From assembly GCF_000378045.1 (NCBI RefSeq), contig NZ_KB899094.1, positions 88,243-152,242 on the forward strand: 64,000 nt of DNA. The letters are read 5' to 3'. Below, in pieces: positions 54,542-63,730 of this stretch (its first letter is position 1; each line of letters starts with the position of its first letter). The notes beneath the pieces were generated by a model, which was not told the DNA's origin, made no database searches, and saw nothing but the letters and a program-made list of their open reading frames with translations. This stretch comes from Marinobacterium rhizophilum DSM 18822. GTDB taxonomy: Bacteria > Pseudomonadota > Gammaproteobacteria > Pseudomonadales > Balneatricaceae. A program made the translations under genes and the position numbers.

Positions 54542-54670
54542 TTGATAAATATCGTTGTATCAATCGATAAATTTATATTGGTAAATGTATTTCCTCCCTT
54601 GATGCCCGCGTCGCCCGTGCCGCTACTGAAGGTTTTCTTGCATAAGCTTTTATCAATCCAAGTATTGATA
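54542..54670. promoter_or_regulatory. AT-rich divergent promoter with TTGATA/TATCAA operator-like repeats
   Basis: Within the 358-bp gap between the GMC and aldehyde dehydrogenase genes are TTGATA-N10-TATCAA (54542-54563) and TATCAAT-N6-ATTGATA (54651-54670, perfect 7-bp arms). TCGATAAATTTAT lies between them. Several further TATCAATC/GATCGATA half-sites occur. The composition is far more AT-rich than its surroundings. It is a probable shared operator for both genes. Confidence 0.6.
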
Positions 54671-54761
54671 GATCGATATTTTTAAATGTTTATGCCTTTC
54701 CGATACTGGTTGCCACAGGGTGAAGGCCCGGCCAATAACCAGCACAACGAGCGAGGCAACG

Positions 54762-56273
54762 ATGGACACTACCGTTAAGGCGTATCTCGACAACTATCAG
54801 GTTTCACAGGCGACGCGGGACTTTCTCGCCAAAACACCCCGCATGTTTATCGGCGGCGACTGGGTCGCAGCCAGTGACGGCGCCGTCAGCGAGGTCATAG
54901 AGCCCTCCACCGGCGGACTGCTGACACGGATACCGGAAGGCACCGCTGAGGATCTGGATCGCGCCGTCGCCGCCGCCCGCCATCAGTTCGATGCGGGCGA
55001 GTGGAGCCGCCTGAAACCGCTGGAGCGCGAACGGCTGCTGCACCGGCTGGCGGATCTGCTGGAAGCCAATGCCCAGGAGCTGGCCGAAATCGAGTCCATC
55101 GACATGGGCAAATCGGTGGTGCAGGCGCTGGAGGTGGATATTCAGGGCACCATCGATACCTTCCGCTACTTCGCCGGCTGGGCCTCCAAGATCTATGGGC
55201 GCAGCGTTGAGCCGGCGTCCTTGCCCGGCAGCTACGTGGCCTATACCCGCAAGGAGCCGGTGGGCGTGGTGGCCTCAATCATTCCGTGGAACTTCCCGCT
55301 GCAGACGATGGCGTGGAAACTCGGCGCGGCGCTGGCGGTAGGCTGCACGGTGGTGGTCAAACCGGCGGAACTGACGTCGCTGAGCACGCTGCGCTTTGCC
55401 GAACTGGTGCAACAGGCCGGCATTCCGGACGGTGTGGTGAACATCGTCACCGGGCGCGGTTCGGTGGTGGGCGCGGCCATGTCCAGCCACCCGGGCATCG
55501 ACAAGATCACATTCACAGGCTCCACCCCCGTCGGGCGGATCGTCGGGCAGGCTGCGCTGCAGGATATGAAACGCATGACGCTGGAGCTCGGTGGCAAGTC
55601 GCCGGTGCTGGTGTTCGAAGATGCCGATATCGAAGCCACGGCGCATGCGGTGGCCCAGGGCATCTTCTTCAATTCCGGACAGGTGTGCGATGCCGGCTCA
55701 AGGCTTTATGTGCATGCATCGATCTACGAGCCCTTCCTTGAAGCCCTGACCGAGTACGTTAGTGGCCTGAAGATCGCGCCCGGGCTGGACCCGGACTGCT
55801 TTATCAGCCCGCTGGTGTCTGCCAAACAGCAGGATAGCGTGCTCAGCTATATCGAAGCCGGCCGGCAGGAAGGCGCACGGCTGGTGTTCGGCGGCAAAAC
55901 CCAGGAGGGGGCTGGCTATTTCGTTCAGCCGACGCTCTTTGCGGATTGTCGCAATGACATGAAGGTGGTGAAGGAGGAGATCTTCGGGCCGGTGCTGGTG
56001 AGCCAGTCCTTCAGCCGCGAAGAAGACGCCGTGGCGCTGGCCAATGACTCCATTTACGGCCTGGCGGCGGCCATCTACTCCAATGACCTCAACCGCGTGC
56101 ATCGGCTGATTCCGCAGCTCAAAGCCGGCTCCGTCTATGTCAATGGTCACAGCACCATCGACCCGGCCATGCCGTTCGGCGGCTACAGGCAGTCGGGCTT
56201 CGGCCGGGATCTGGGACCTGAGCAGCTCGAAAGCCTGCTGGAAACCAAATCCGTGTGGATCACGCTGAGCTGA
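54762..56273 (+). CDS. NAD(P)-dependent aldehyde dehydrogenase
   Basis: A 503-residue aldehyde dehydrogenase. Motifs in order are IPWNFPLQTMAWKLG, FTGSTPVGRIV (coenzyme loop), the general-base Glu in LELGGKSP, and the catalytic Cys in FFNSGQVCDAGSRLYVH. The DAGSRLYVH context after the Cys is nearer to phenylacetaldehyde/FeaB-like and broad-range enzymes than to classical BetB. ATG 54762 is preceded by GAGCGAGGCAACG; the in-frame GTG at 54720 lacks an SD. It is divergent from the GMC oxidoreductase, which suggests alcohol-to-acid oxidation in two steps. The substrate cannot be fixed. Confidence 0.88.
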   Translation: MDTTVKAYLDNYQVSQATRDFLAKTPRMFIGGDWVAASDGAVSEVIEPSTGGLLTRIPEGTAEDLDRAVAAARHQFDAGEWSRLKPLERERLLHRLADLLEANAQELAEIESIDMGKSVVQALEVDIQGTIDTFRYFAGWASKIYGRSVEPASLPGSYVAYTRKEPVGVVASIIPWNFPLQTMAWKLGAALAVGCTVVVKPAELTSLSTLRFAELVQQAGIPDGVVNIVTGRGSVVGAAMSSHPGIDKITFTGSTPVGRIVGQAALQDMKRMTLELGGKSPVLVFEDADIEATAHAVAQGIFFNSGQVCDAGSRLYVHASIYEPFLEALTEYVSGLKIAPGLDPDCFISPLVSAKQQDSVLSYIEAGRQEGARLVFGGKTQEGAGYFVQPTLFADCRNDMKVVKEEIFGPVLVSQSFSREEDAVALANDSIYGLAAAIYSNDLNRVHRLIPQLKAGSVYVNGHSTIDPAMPFGGYRQSGFGRDLGPEQLESLLETKSVWITLS

Positions 56274-56295
56274 CAAGGGCATGAGGTCGTTGCTT

Positions 56296-56464
56296 CGTAG
56301 GATGGGTTAGCGACGCACCTGAAACATTTCCAAAGCCAGTTTATTGTTTGGGCGTCGTGTAACCCATCAGCCCCTCGGACTGCCGGATCAATGATGGGTT
56401 ATGGCGCGCCCGGGACCCTGAAGTGTTCTGGGATCTATGCAATGCGCGCCTAACCCATCCTACG
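56296..56464. mobile_element. 169-bp inverted-repeat element (CGTAGGATGGGTTA ends)
   Basis: Outer ends CGTAGGATGGGTTAGCG (56296-56312) and CGCCTAACCCATCCTACG (56447-56464) form a terminal inverted repeat. Inner TAACCCATCA (56360-56369) and TGATGGGTTA (56392-56401) form a nested pair. It has no ORF and is MITE-like or REP-like. A degenerate relative lies at 47600-47733. It ends about 35 bp before the ureohydrolase gene. Confidence 0.78.
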
Positions 56465-56498
56465 GTTCTGAACATATTGCATCTTTGAGGATAATAAA

Positions 56499-57467
56499 AT
56501 GAGTGAAAATGCCTACGAAAAAGGCCGACTGAACCTGCCGTTTGTCGGCTTCTGTACCTTCGGCAAGAACCGCACCTGCGAAGACTGGGACAACATCAAG
56601 GCCGACGTGGCCTTTATGGGCGCGCCCTTTGACTGCGGTACCCAGTGGCGCTCCGGTGCGCGCATGGGGCCGCGCGCCATTCGCGAGGCGTCGACGCTGT
56701 TCTCGTTTGGCCACGGTGGCGCCTATTCCTACGAAGACGATGTGATGTACCTGGAAGGTGTCGACATTGTCGATATCGGTGATGCCGACATGGTGCATAC
56801 CAACACCGAGAAGAGCCACGCCAATATCGAATACGGCGTGCGCAAGATGCTCGATGCCGGTGTGCTGCCGGTCGTTGTCGGCGGCGACCATTCGGTGAAT
56901 GCGCCCTGTATCCGCGCCTTTGAGGGCCGCGGCCCCATCCATATCATTCAGATCGATGCGCACCTGGATTTCGTCGACGAGCGTCACGGGGTGCGCTTCG
57001 GCCACGGCAATCCGATTCGCCGTGCATCCGAGCAGGATTTTGTCACCGGCATGACGCAGCTGGGCATCCGCAACGTGTCTTCGTCCAACCGGGCCGATCA
57101 TAAGGCGGCTGAGGCGGTGGGCTCCACCATCCTGTCGGTGCGCGACGTGCGTCGCCTGGGTGCCCGGGGGGTGCTGGACCTGATTCCAAAGGGCGTGAAC
57201 TACTACATCACCATCGATATCGATGGTTTCGATCCGTCCATTGCACCGGGCACCGGTACCCCGAGCCATGGTGGCTTCAACTATTACGAGGTGATGGAGA
57301 TACTGCAGGGCGTGGCGCTGAGCGGCGACGTGGTGGGAATCGACCTGTGCGAAGTGGCGCCGGACTATGACCCGACCGGCTCGACCAGCATTCTCGCCGC
57401 CCAGGTACTGATGAACCTGATCGGCTATGTCTTTCATGGCCGCACGCTTCGCAGTCAGTCGGCCTGA
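56499..57467 (+). CDS. agmatinase-family ureohydrolase
   Basis: A 322-residue member of the arginase/agmatinase family, which hydrolyses guanidino compounds to urea plus an amine using two Mn ions. The metal-binding motifs are complete: GGDHS, DAHLDF and IDIDGFDPSIAPGTGTP. The N-terminal part (FVGFCTFGKNRTCEDWDNIKADVAFMGAPFDCGTQWRSGARMGPRAIREAS) is of the agmatinase/guanidinobutyrase/guanidinopropionase type. These cannot be separated by eye. SD TTTGAGGATAATAAA precedes the ATG. It follows the aldehyde dehydrogenase on the same strand but an inverted-repeat element lies between. Confidence 0.88.
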   Translation: MSENAYEKGRLNLPFVGFCTFGKNRTCEDWDNIKADVAFMGAPFDCGTQWRSGARMGPRAIREASTLFSFGHGGAYSYEDDVMYLEGVDIVDIGDADMVHTNTEKSHANIEYGVRKMLDAGVLPVVVGGDHSVNAPCIRAFEGRGPIHIIQIDAHLDFVDERHGVRFGHGNPIRRASEQDFVTGMTQLGIRNVSSSNRADHKAAEAVGSTILSVRDVRRLGARGVLDLIPKGVNYYITIDIDGFDPSIAPGTGTPSHGGFNYYEVMEILQGVALSGDVVGIDLCEVAPDYDPTGSTSILAAQVLMNLIGYVFHGRTLRSQSA

Positions 57468-57470
57468 CAC

Positions 57471-57504
57471 ACAAAAAAAGCTGGCGGTTGTACGCCGCCA
57501 GCTT
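57471..57504. terminator. bidirectional rho-independent terminator
   Basis: AAGCTGGCGG (57478-57487) and CCGCCAGCTT (57495-57504) flank TTGTACG. A run of seven A lies to the left, giving a strong U-run on the minus strand. It ends both the ureohydrolase gene (+) and the small minus-strand gene at 57565. Confidence 0.85.
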
Positions 57505-57564
57505 GCCGTCTTTCTCTCTATTTTCCTTCCGGAAACTTGCTAACGCGGGTGTTGCTGTGCCCTG

Positions 57565-57900
57565 TCAGCGGCGATTGAACGCCAGGAATTCGCGTTCCAC
57601 GATGGTTTCCAGTGCCTGACTGCGGGTCGTTTTCACCAGGTAAACCAGGGTGTCGGCGCGGGTGGGCTCCAGACGGTAGAATCCACCCTGGGACGAGAGT
57701 TCCGGGCATGCCCCCAGCACCCTGTAACTGCCCATGGGGGTCAGCACCAGAGTGCGATTGCCGCCATAGGCAAAACCGACCAGCGGGTGCTGGGAGGTGT
57801 GTCCGATTTCGTTCGTTTCGTTGTCCCAGGTGTATTCGATCACCCAGAGTTCAAGACTTGGATTGCTGACAACGGCATAGCTGGAATCAATTCCGCTCAT
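57565..57900 (-). CDS. hypothetical protein, about 111 residues
   Basis: I do not recognise a family. The protein is soluble, with no signal peptide or membrane helix. Visible segments are SSYAVVSNPSLELWVIEYTWD, GFAYGGNRTLVLTPMGSYRVLG and QALETIVEREFLAFNRR. I place the start at ATG 57900 (MSGIDSS), which has GAGGTG upstream. An alternative ATG at 57942 would add MWARIQKTFEVIPY but lacks an SD. It stands alone on the minus strand and is followed by the terminator at 57471. Confidence 0.6.
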   Translation of the reverse strand: MSGIDSSYAVVSNPSLELWVIEYTWDNETNEIGHTSQHPLVGFAYGGNRTLVLTPMGSYRVLGACPELSSQGGFYRLEPTRADTLVYLVKTTRSQALETIVEREFLAFNRR

Positions 57901-58180
57901 GTATGGAATCACCTCAAACGTTTTCTGGATTCGGGCCCACATCGACACACTGAACGACTGCGCGAGGGTGACAGCTCCGCAACCATGCAGTGATCAGGCC
58001 GGCAATGGCCCGGGCACCCTTGTTGCGGAACAGCATAACGCAGAATCGCTTTCGATGCCGCTATGAACGCTCATCATCGATGCAATACACCAGAATCATG
58101 CTGATTCTGGTTCCGCCGTGGTTGGCTTTCATCGGTAAAACGCAGGGGAATATCGCGGATTGTCAGCTAGCGGGTGTCCG

Positions 58181-58429
58181 TTAACCGCAGAGGTCGGCGG
58201 GCTCGGGTCGAATGCTGGACTGCATCTGCGCAATGGCAATCTGTGCCAGCGGATTCAGCTTGCTGCCATCACTGTGCAGGTAGTCGATGATCTGCTGTTT
58301 CATGCTGCGCGCCCAGAACTTCGTCAGGTGAGAAGCAACACGAGCGGCGGCTTCTTCCTGGGTACCGTAGTGGCTGTTGTTGTCGGCGATCTGGTTCGCC
58401 ATGTGGATCAGGGTATCGAGCTGGTTCAT
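58181..58429 (-). CDS. fdsD: formate dehydrogenase delta subunit
   Basis: An 82-residue helical protein with the FdsD signature: DTLIHMANQIADNNSHYGTQEEAAARVASHLTKFWARSMKQQII, then PLAQIAIAQMQ. It is the small subunit of the soluble NAD-dependent molybdenum/tungsten formate dehydrogenase and is thought to stabilise the complex. It is the last gene of the fds operon, 12 bp after fdhD, with GACAGAGTCCC-ATG start context. Confidence 0.9.
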   Translation of the reverse strand: MNQLDTLIHMANQIADNNSHYGTQEEAAARVASHLTKFWARSMKQQIIDYLHSDGSKLNPLAQIAIAQMQSSIRPEPADLCG

Positions 58430-58441
58430 GGGACTCTGTCC

Positions 58442-59302
58442 TTAACCCGCCGCACGGGCGGTGTTGACCTGATGGGAGTTGTTATCCTGTGGAGTACGGT
58501 TGCCGGGATGATAGATCACGTGCCGCCCAGGGCGGGCGAAACCGACCAGCATGAGCCCGGCCAGGCGCGCCTGTTCGATGGCAAGAGCGGTGGGGGCCGA
58601 CACGGCGACCAGGGCGCCAAAGCCTGCGCTGCAGCTCTTTTGCACCATCTCGTAACTGGCCCGGCTGGATACCAGTGCAAAGCCGCCTTCGCGGGGCAGG
58701 TCGGTCTTCATCAGCGCACCAATCAGTTTGTCGAGCGCGTTGTGACGGCCCACGTCTTCCCGTGCCAGCAGGATCTCACCGGCGCTGTTGCACCAGGCCG
58801 CCCCGTGGGTGGCGCCTGTCCCTGCCTGCAGCGGCTGGTGCTGCTGCAGGCAGGCAAGGGCATGCTGAATGGCCTGATCCGACAGTACCGGTGCCTGCAC
58901 CCGGGGTACCGGACGAATCGCCTGTTCGAGGGATTCGGTACCGCAGAGGCCGCAACCGGTACGACCGGTGAGATTGCGACGGTGCTGTTTCAGTAACGTC
59001 AGCCGTTCGGCACTGATCTGCATCTGCACGCTGATGCCGTGTTCCTCCTGCAGCACCTCGATGTCGTATAGCTCATCGGGGTGCTGCAGAATGCCTTCAG
59101 TCAGGCTGAAACCCAGCGCAAAATCCTCAAGGTCGGTGGGGCTGGTCATCATCACGGCATGGGAAATGCCGTTGAAAACCAGCGCCACCGGCACTTCCAG
59201 AGCAATGCAATCTGTGGCTTGCAGCGGGGTGCTGTCGGCCGCACCCGCGTTCGTGCGAATATCCACGCGGGCCTCACAGCTGCCCAGGGGAAGGGTGCCC
59301 AT
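58442..59302 (-). CDS. fdhD: formate dehydrogenase sulfur-carrier/accessory protein
   Basis: A 286-residue FdhD (FdsC) protein. It transfers sulfur from the cysteine desulfurase to the molybdenum cofactor, making formate dehydrogenase active. The essential cysteine pair is in GRTGCGLCGTE (C-x2-C), and other family segments are DLEDFALGFSLTEGI, REDVGRHNALDKLIG and SSRASYEMVQKS. The ATG at 59302 overlaps the fdsA stop (ATGA), so translation is coupled. Its location between fdsA and fdsD is the usual fdsGBACD order. Confidence 0.93.
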   Translation of the reverse strand: MGTLPLGSCEARVDIRTNAGAADSTPLQATDCIALEVPVALVFNGISHAVMMTSPTDLEDFALGFSLTEGILQHPDELYDIEVLQEEHGISVQMQISAERLTLLKQHRRNLTGRTGCGLCGTESLEQAIRPVPRVQAPVLSDQAIQHALACLQQHQPLQAGTGATHGAAWCNSAGEILLAREDVGRHNALDKLIGALMKTDLPREGGFALVSSRASYEMVQKSCSAGFGALVAVSAPTALAIEQARLAGLMLVGFARPGRHVIYHPGNRTPQDNNSHQVNTARAAG

Positions 59303-62175
59303 CAGCCGGCCCCGTTACCATCTGTGAGAGTAGCGGCGTCACCCTTGAGCAGCTGGTGCTGCAGCTTTTCGAAGGCGCGGAAATTCTGCTGCCATTCGGA
59401 CGGCTGGCTCACCTTCTCGACCTGCACCGCGGTCACCTTGTACTCGGGGCAGTTGGTGGCCCAGTCGGAGCTGTCGGTGGTGATCACGTTGGCGCCACTG
59501 CCGGGGTGATGGAAGGTGGTGTACACCACGCCCGGCAACATGCGCTCGCTGATGCGCGCGCGCAGCACGGTCTGGCCTGCGCGGCTGGAAATGCCAAGCC
59601 AGTCGCCGTCCTTGATGCCGCGCAGCTCGGCGTCAGACGGATGCACTTCCAGCACGTCCTCGTCATGCCATACCTGGTTGTCGGTACGGCGGGTCTGGGC
59701 GCCTACGTTGTACTGCGACAGAATGCGCCCGGTGGTCAGCAGCAGCGGGAAGCGGCGGTTGGTGCGCTCCTCGGAAGCCACGTACTCGGTGATGGCGAAC
59801 TGGCCACGGCCGATCGGGAAGTCCTCAACGTGCATGGTCGGCATGCCGTCGGGGTACTGGTCGTTGCAGGGCCACTGGATGCTGCCGAGTTCCTCAAGCT
59901 TGTCGTAGCTGACGCCGGTAAAGCTCGGGGTCAGACTGGCGATTTCGTCCATAATTTCGGACGGATGGCCATAGTTCATCGGGTAGCCCAGCGCATTGGC
60001 CAGGTCCTGGGTGACTTCCCAGTCTTCCTTGCCGGCCAGGGCGGGCATTACCTTGCGTACACGGTTAATGCGCCGCTCGGCGTTGGTGAAGGTGCCGTTT
60101 TTCTCCAGGAAGGAGGAGCCCGGCAGCAGCACATGGGCGAACTTGGCCGTTTCGTTGAGGAAAATATCCTGCACAATCAGGCAGTCCAGCGACTTGAGCG
60201 CCGACTCCACGTGGTGCGTGTTGGGGTCGGACTGGGCGATGTCCTCGCCCTGTACGTACAACGCCTTGAAGGTACCGGCGATGGCGGAGTCGAACATGTT
60301 GGGAATACGCAGACCCGGCTCGTCGTCGAGTTTGACGCCCCAGACCTGCTCGAAGCGGGCGCGGGCAGTATCGTCGGACACATGCTGGTAGCCCGGCAAC
60401 TCGTGCGGGAAGGAGCCCATGTCACAGGAACCCTGCACGTTGTTCTGGCCGCGCAGCGGGTTTACACCCACGCCTTCACGGCCGATGTTGCCGGTGGCCA
60501 GCGCCAGGTTGGCGATGCCCATGACCATGCTGGAACCCTGGCTGTGCTCGGTGACGCCGAGGCCATAGTAGATAGCACCGTTGGGCGCCGTGGCGTAGGT
60601 GCGTGCCGCACGGCGAACCTTGTCGGCCGGTACGCCGGTGATCGCCTCGACATTCTCGGGAGCATGGCGTGCATCGAGGATGAACTCGCGCCATGCCTGG
60701 TAGGCCTTGTCATCGCAGCGGTCGGCGATAAAGGCCTTGTCTTCCAGTCCTTCGGTCACGATGACGTGGGCCAGCGCATTGATCATGGCAACGTTGGTGC
60801 CCGGGCGCAACGGCAGGTGCTGGGCATCCTTGAGGTGCGGCGTTTTCAGCAGGTCGATTTTGCGCGGATCGACGACAATCAGTTCGGCGCCTTCACGCAG
60901 ACGCTTGCGCATCAGCGAGCCGAATACCGGGTGGGCGTCGGTGGGGTTGGCACCGATGACGATAATGACGTCGGACTGCATGACCGAATCGAAGGTCTGG
61001 GTGCCGGCGGATTCGCCCAGTGTTGCCTTCAGACCAAAGCCCGTTGGCGAGTGGCAGACGCGGGCGCAGGTGTCGGTGTTGTTGTTCTTGAAGCCGGCTC
61101 GCACCAGTTTCTGCACCAGGTAGGTTTCCTCGTTGGTGCAGCGCGAGGAGGTGATGCCACCGATGCTTTCGCGGCCGTACTGTGCCTGGACTTCCTTCAG
61201 GCGACGGGCTGCAAAGGCGATGGCCTCTTCCCAGCTGACTTCGCGCCAGGGCTGGTCGATGGAATCGCGGATCATCGGGTGCTTGATGCGGTCGCTATGG
61301 GTGGCATAGCCAAAGGCGAAGCGACCCTTGACGCAGGAGTGACCGTGGTTCGCATCGCCGCCCTTGTAGGGCACCATGCGGATGACCTGGTCGCCTTTCA
61401 TTTCTGCCTCGAACGAGCAGCCTACGCCGCAGTAAGCGCAGGTCGTGACGATACTGTGCTCCGGCTGACCGGCGTCGATCACGCTTTTTTCCATCAGCGT
61501 TGAGGTCGGGCAGGCCTGTACACAGGCGCCACAGGAGACGCAGTCGGAGTCCATGAAGTCTCCGCCCTGGCCGGCGGCGACCTTGGAGTCGAAGCCGCGT
61601 CCCTCGATCGTCAGCGCAAAGGTGCCCTGGACTTCTTCACAGGCGCGTACGCAGCGCGAGCAGACGATGCACTTGCTCGCATCGAAGCTGAAGTAGGGGT
61701 TGGAATGGTCTTTCTCGGCGTCCAGGTGGTTTTCGCCGTCGAAGCCGTAACGCACTTCGCGCAGGCCCACGGCGCCTGCCATGTCCTGCAGCTCGCAGTC
61801 GCCGTTGGCCGGGCAGGTCAGGCAGTCCAGCGGGTGATCGGAGATGTACAGTTCCATGATATTGCGGCGCAGCTTGGCCAGTTTGCCGTTCTGCGTCGTT
61901 ACCTTCATGCCGGCTTCGGCCGGGGTGGTGCAGGAGGCGGGCAGACCGCGCCGGCCGTCGATCTGTACGGCGCACAGGCGGCAGGAGCCAAAGGCTTCCA
62001 GGTTGTCTGAAGCGCACAGCTTGGGAATGTTGATATCGTGCAGCGCAGCGGCACGCATCACCGAGGTGCCTTCGGGCACAGTCACTTCAACGCCGTCAAT
62101 CTCGAGGGTGACGAGTGTCTCGGACAGGCTGGCCGGGGTACCATAATCTTTAGTTGGATCAAAATGTTGCAACAT
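59302..62175 (-). CDS. fdsA: NAD-dependent formate dehydrogenase alpha (catalytic) subunit
   Basis: A 957-residue molybdopterin enzyme oxidising formate to CO2. The N-terminal plant-type 2Fe-2S domain (KLCASDNLEAFGSCRLCAVQ) is followed by the His/Cys cluster (LDCLTCPANGDCELQ). Two ferredoxin-type 4Fe-4S motifs come next (CIVCSRCVRACEE and CVSCGACVQACP), then a further 4Fe-4S motif CAYCGVGC. The Mo/W ligand cysteine is in CARVCHSPTG, and the bis-MGD binding regions extend to the C terminus. Its cysteine (not selenocysteine) ligand fits the fds class. Electrons pass to FdsB and FdsG to reduce NAD. It is 19 bp after fdsB. Confidence 0.95.
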   Translation of the reverse strand: MLQHFDPTKDYGTPASLSETLVTLEIDGVEVTVPEGTSVMRAAALHDINIPKLCASDNLEAFGSCRLCAVQIDGRRGLPASCTTPAEAGMKVTTQNGKLAKLRRNIMELYISDHPLDCLTCPANGDCELQDMAGAVGLREVRYGFDGENHLDAEKDHSNPYFSFDASKCIVCSRCVRACEEVQGTFALTIEGRGFDSKVAAGQGGDFMDSDCVSCGACVQACPTSTLMEKSVIDAGQPEHSIVTTCAYCGVGCSFEAEMKGDQVIRMVPYKGGDANHGHSCVKGRFAFGYATHSDRIKHPMIRDSIDQPWREVSWEEAIAFAARRLKEVQAQYGRESIGGITSSRCTNEETYLVQKLVRAGFKNNNTDTCARVCHSPTGFGLKATLGESAGTQTFDSVMQSDVIIVIGANPTDAHPVFGSLMRKRLREGAELIVVDPRKIDLLKTPHLKDAQHLPLRPGTNVAMINALAHVIVTEGLEDKAFIADRCDDKAYQAWREFILDARHAPENVEAITGVPADKVRRAARTYATAPNGAIYYGLGVTEHSQGSSMVMGIANLALATGNIGREGVGVNPLRGQNNVQGSCDMGSFPHELPGYQHVSDDTARARFEQVWGVKLDDEPGLRIPNMFDSAIAGTFKALYVQGEDIAQSDPNTHHVESALKSLDCLIVQDIFLNETAKFAHVLLPGSSFLEKNGTFTNAERRINRVRKVMPALAGKEDWEVTQDLANALGYPMNYGHPSEIMDEIASLTPSFTGVSYDKLEELGSIQWPCNDQYPDGMPTMHVEDFPIGRGQFAITEYVASEERTNRRFPLLLTTGRILSQYNVGAQTRRTDNQVWHDEDVLEVHPSDAELRGIKDGDWLGISSRAGQTVLRARISERMLPGVVYTTFHHPGSGANVITTDSSDWATNCPEYKVTAVQVEKVSQPSEWQQNFRAFEKLQHQLLKGDAATLTDGNGAG

Positions 62176-62194
62176 AATTCTGGTCTCCGTCCGC

Positions 62195-63730
62195 TCAGCG
62201 CTGCAGATCTTCAGGGAAGTGTTTCATGACGCTCTGTACCGGGAACGGCGTCATGCCGCCCATCGCGCAGAGAGAGCCATCCACCATGGTTTCACACAGA
62301 TCGGCCAGCAGTTCGAGGTTGGCGTCCGTATTTTCGCCCTCGCGGATGCGGTCGATGACCTCAACGCCGCGGGTCGAGCCAATGCGGCACGGCGTGCATT
62401 TGCCGCAGGATTCGACAGTGCAGAACTCCATTGAGAAGCGGGCCTGTTCGCCCATGTCTACAGTATCGTCGAACATCACCACGCCGCCATGGCCTAGCAC
62501 CGCGCCGACGGCAGCAAAGGACTCATAATCCAGCGGCGTATCCCACTGACTCTCTGGCAGATAAGCGCCCAGCGGACCGCCGACCTGCACCGCGCGCAAC
62601 GGACGGCCGGAGTATGTGCCGCCGCCAAAGTCTTCCATCAGCTCGCGCAACGTCGCGCCAAAGGCCAGCTCTATCAGGCCGCCCTGTTTGACGTTGCCGG
62701 CCAGCTGCATCGGCAGCGTGCCCAGCGAGCGGCCCATGCCGTAACTGGCGTAGGTGTCGCCTCCCTTGTCCATGATGAAGGGTACAGCCGCCAGCGAGAG
62801 CACGTTGTTGACCACCGTGGGCTGGCCAAACAGACCGACAATGGCTGGCAGCGGCGGTTTTGCACGCACCAGCCCGCGCTTGCCTTCGAGGCTTTCCAGC
62901 AGCGATGTCTCTTCGCCGCAGATGTAGGCACCGGCGCCCAGGCGGACTTCCAGCTCGAACTGCTTGCCACTGCCCAGCAGGTTCTCGCCGAGGTAGCCGG
63001 CAGCATAGGCGCGCTTGATGGCCTCGTTCATCAGCCGGTGCGCGACCGGGTATTCGGATCTCAGGTAGATGTAACCCTGGGTTGCACCTACGGCGAGTCC
63101 GGCAACGGTCATGCCCTCGATCAGCATGTAGGGGTCGCACTCCATCACCATGCGGTCGGCAAAGGTGCCGGAGTCGCCTTCATCGGCGTTGCAGACAATG
63201 TACTTTTGCTCAGCGGGTGCGTTCAGTACCGTCTGCCACTTGATGCCGGTGGGGAAGGCGGCGCCGCCGCGTCCGCGCAGGCCCGAAGCCTTGACTTCAT
63301 CAATGATCTGCTGGCTGTCCAGCTGCAGCGCTTTTTGCAGCCCGTTGAAACCGTCCAGCGCGAGGTAATCCTCGATGGATACCGGATCAGTAATGCCGGA
63401 GCGCGCAAAGGTGAGACGCTGCTGATTTTTCAAAAACGGGATTTCTTCGACCAGGCCCAGCGCGAGCGAATGCTCAGTGCTACCTGCAAACAGGCCGGCT
63501 TCTACGAGGCTGGCGACATCTTCGACCTCGACCGGCCCAAAACCGATACGGCCGGCGTCGGTCTGTACTTCCACCAGGGGCTCGAGCCAGAACAGGCCGC
63601 GGGAGCCGTTGCGAATAATTTCAACGTCAGCACCACGGGCGTGGGCCAGCTGTGCGAGTTCTGCCGCAACCGCATCGGCACCCATGGCAAGGGCGGTGGT
63701 GTCGCAGGGGACAAAAATACGTGTGGTCAT
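62195..63730 (-). CDS. fdsB: formate dehydrogenase beta (NADH/FMN-binding) subunit
   Basis: A 511-residue NuoF-like flavoprotein. The N-terminal thioredoxin-like region (about 1-115) is followed by the NADH site RGRGGAAFPTGIKW, the FMN site with GAYICGEETSLLESLEGKRG, and the C-terminal 4Fe-4S motif ESCGKCTPCRIGSTRG. It transfers electrons from FdsA to NAD. The ATG at 63730 overlaps the fdsG stop by one base (TAATG), showing tight coupling. Confidence 0.94.
   Translation of the reverse strand: MTTRIFVPCDTTALAMGADAVAAELAQLAHARGADVEIIRNGSRGLFWLEPLVEVQTDAGRIGFGPVEVEDVASLVEAGLFAGSTEHSLALGLVEEIPFLKNQQRLTFARSGITDPVSIEDYLALDGFNGLQKALQLDSQQIIDEVKASGLRGRGGAAFPTGIKWQTVLNAPAEQKYIVCNADEGDSGTFADRMVMECDPYMLIEGMTVAGLAVGATQGYIYLRSEYPVAHRLMNEAIKRAYAAGYLGENLLGSGKQFELEVRLGAGAYICGEETSLLESLEGKRGLVRAKPPLPAIVGLFGQPTVVNNVLSLAAVPFIMDKGGDTYASYGMGRSLGTLPMQLAGNVKQGGLIELAFGATLRELMEDFGGGTYSGRPLRAVQVGGPLGAYLPESQWDTPLDYESFAAVGAVLGHGGVVMFDDTVDMGEQARFSMEFCTVESCGKCTPCRIGSTRGVEVIDRIREGENTDANLELLADLCETMVDGSLCAMGGMTPFPVQSVMKHFPEDLQR

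Noticed and set aside
52724-56273. Calling the GMC and aldehyde dehydrogenase genes betA and betB
   Set aside because: The dehydrogenase Cys context (QVCDAGSRLYVH) differs from classical BetB and no betI or bet-type transporter is adjacent, so only family-level names are justified.
59356-61503. A 715-codon plus-strand open frame opposite fdsA
   Set aside because: fdsA on the other strand has every expected cofactor motif. The plus-strand translation is the low-complexity Gly/Val/Ala/His type made by GC-rich antisense codons.
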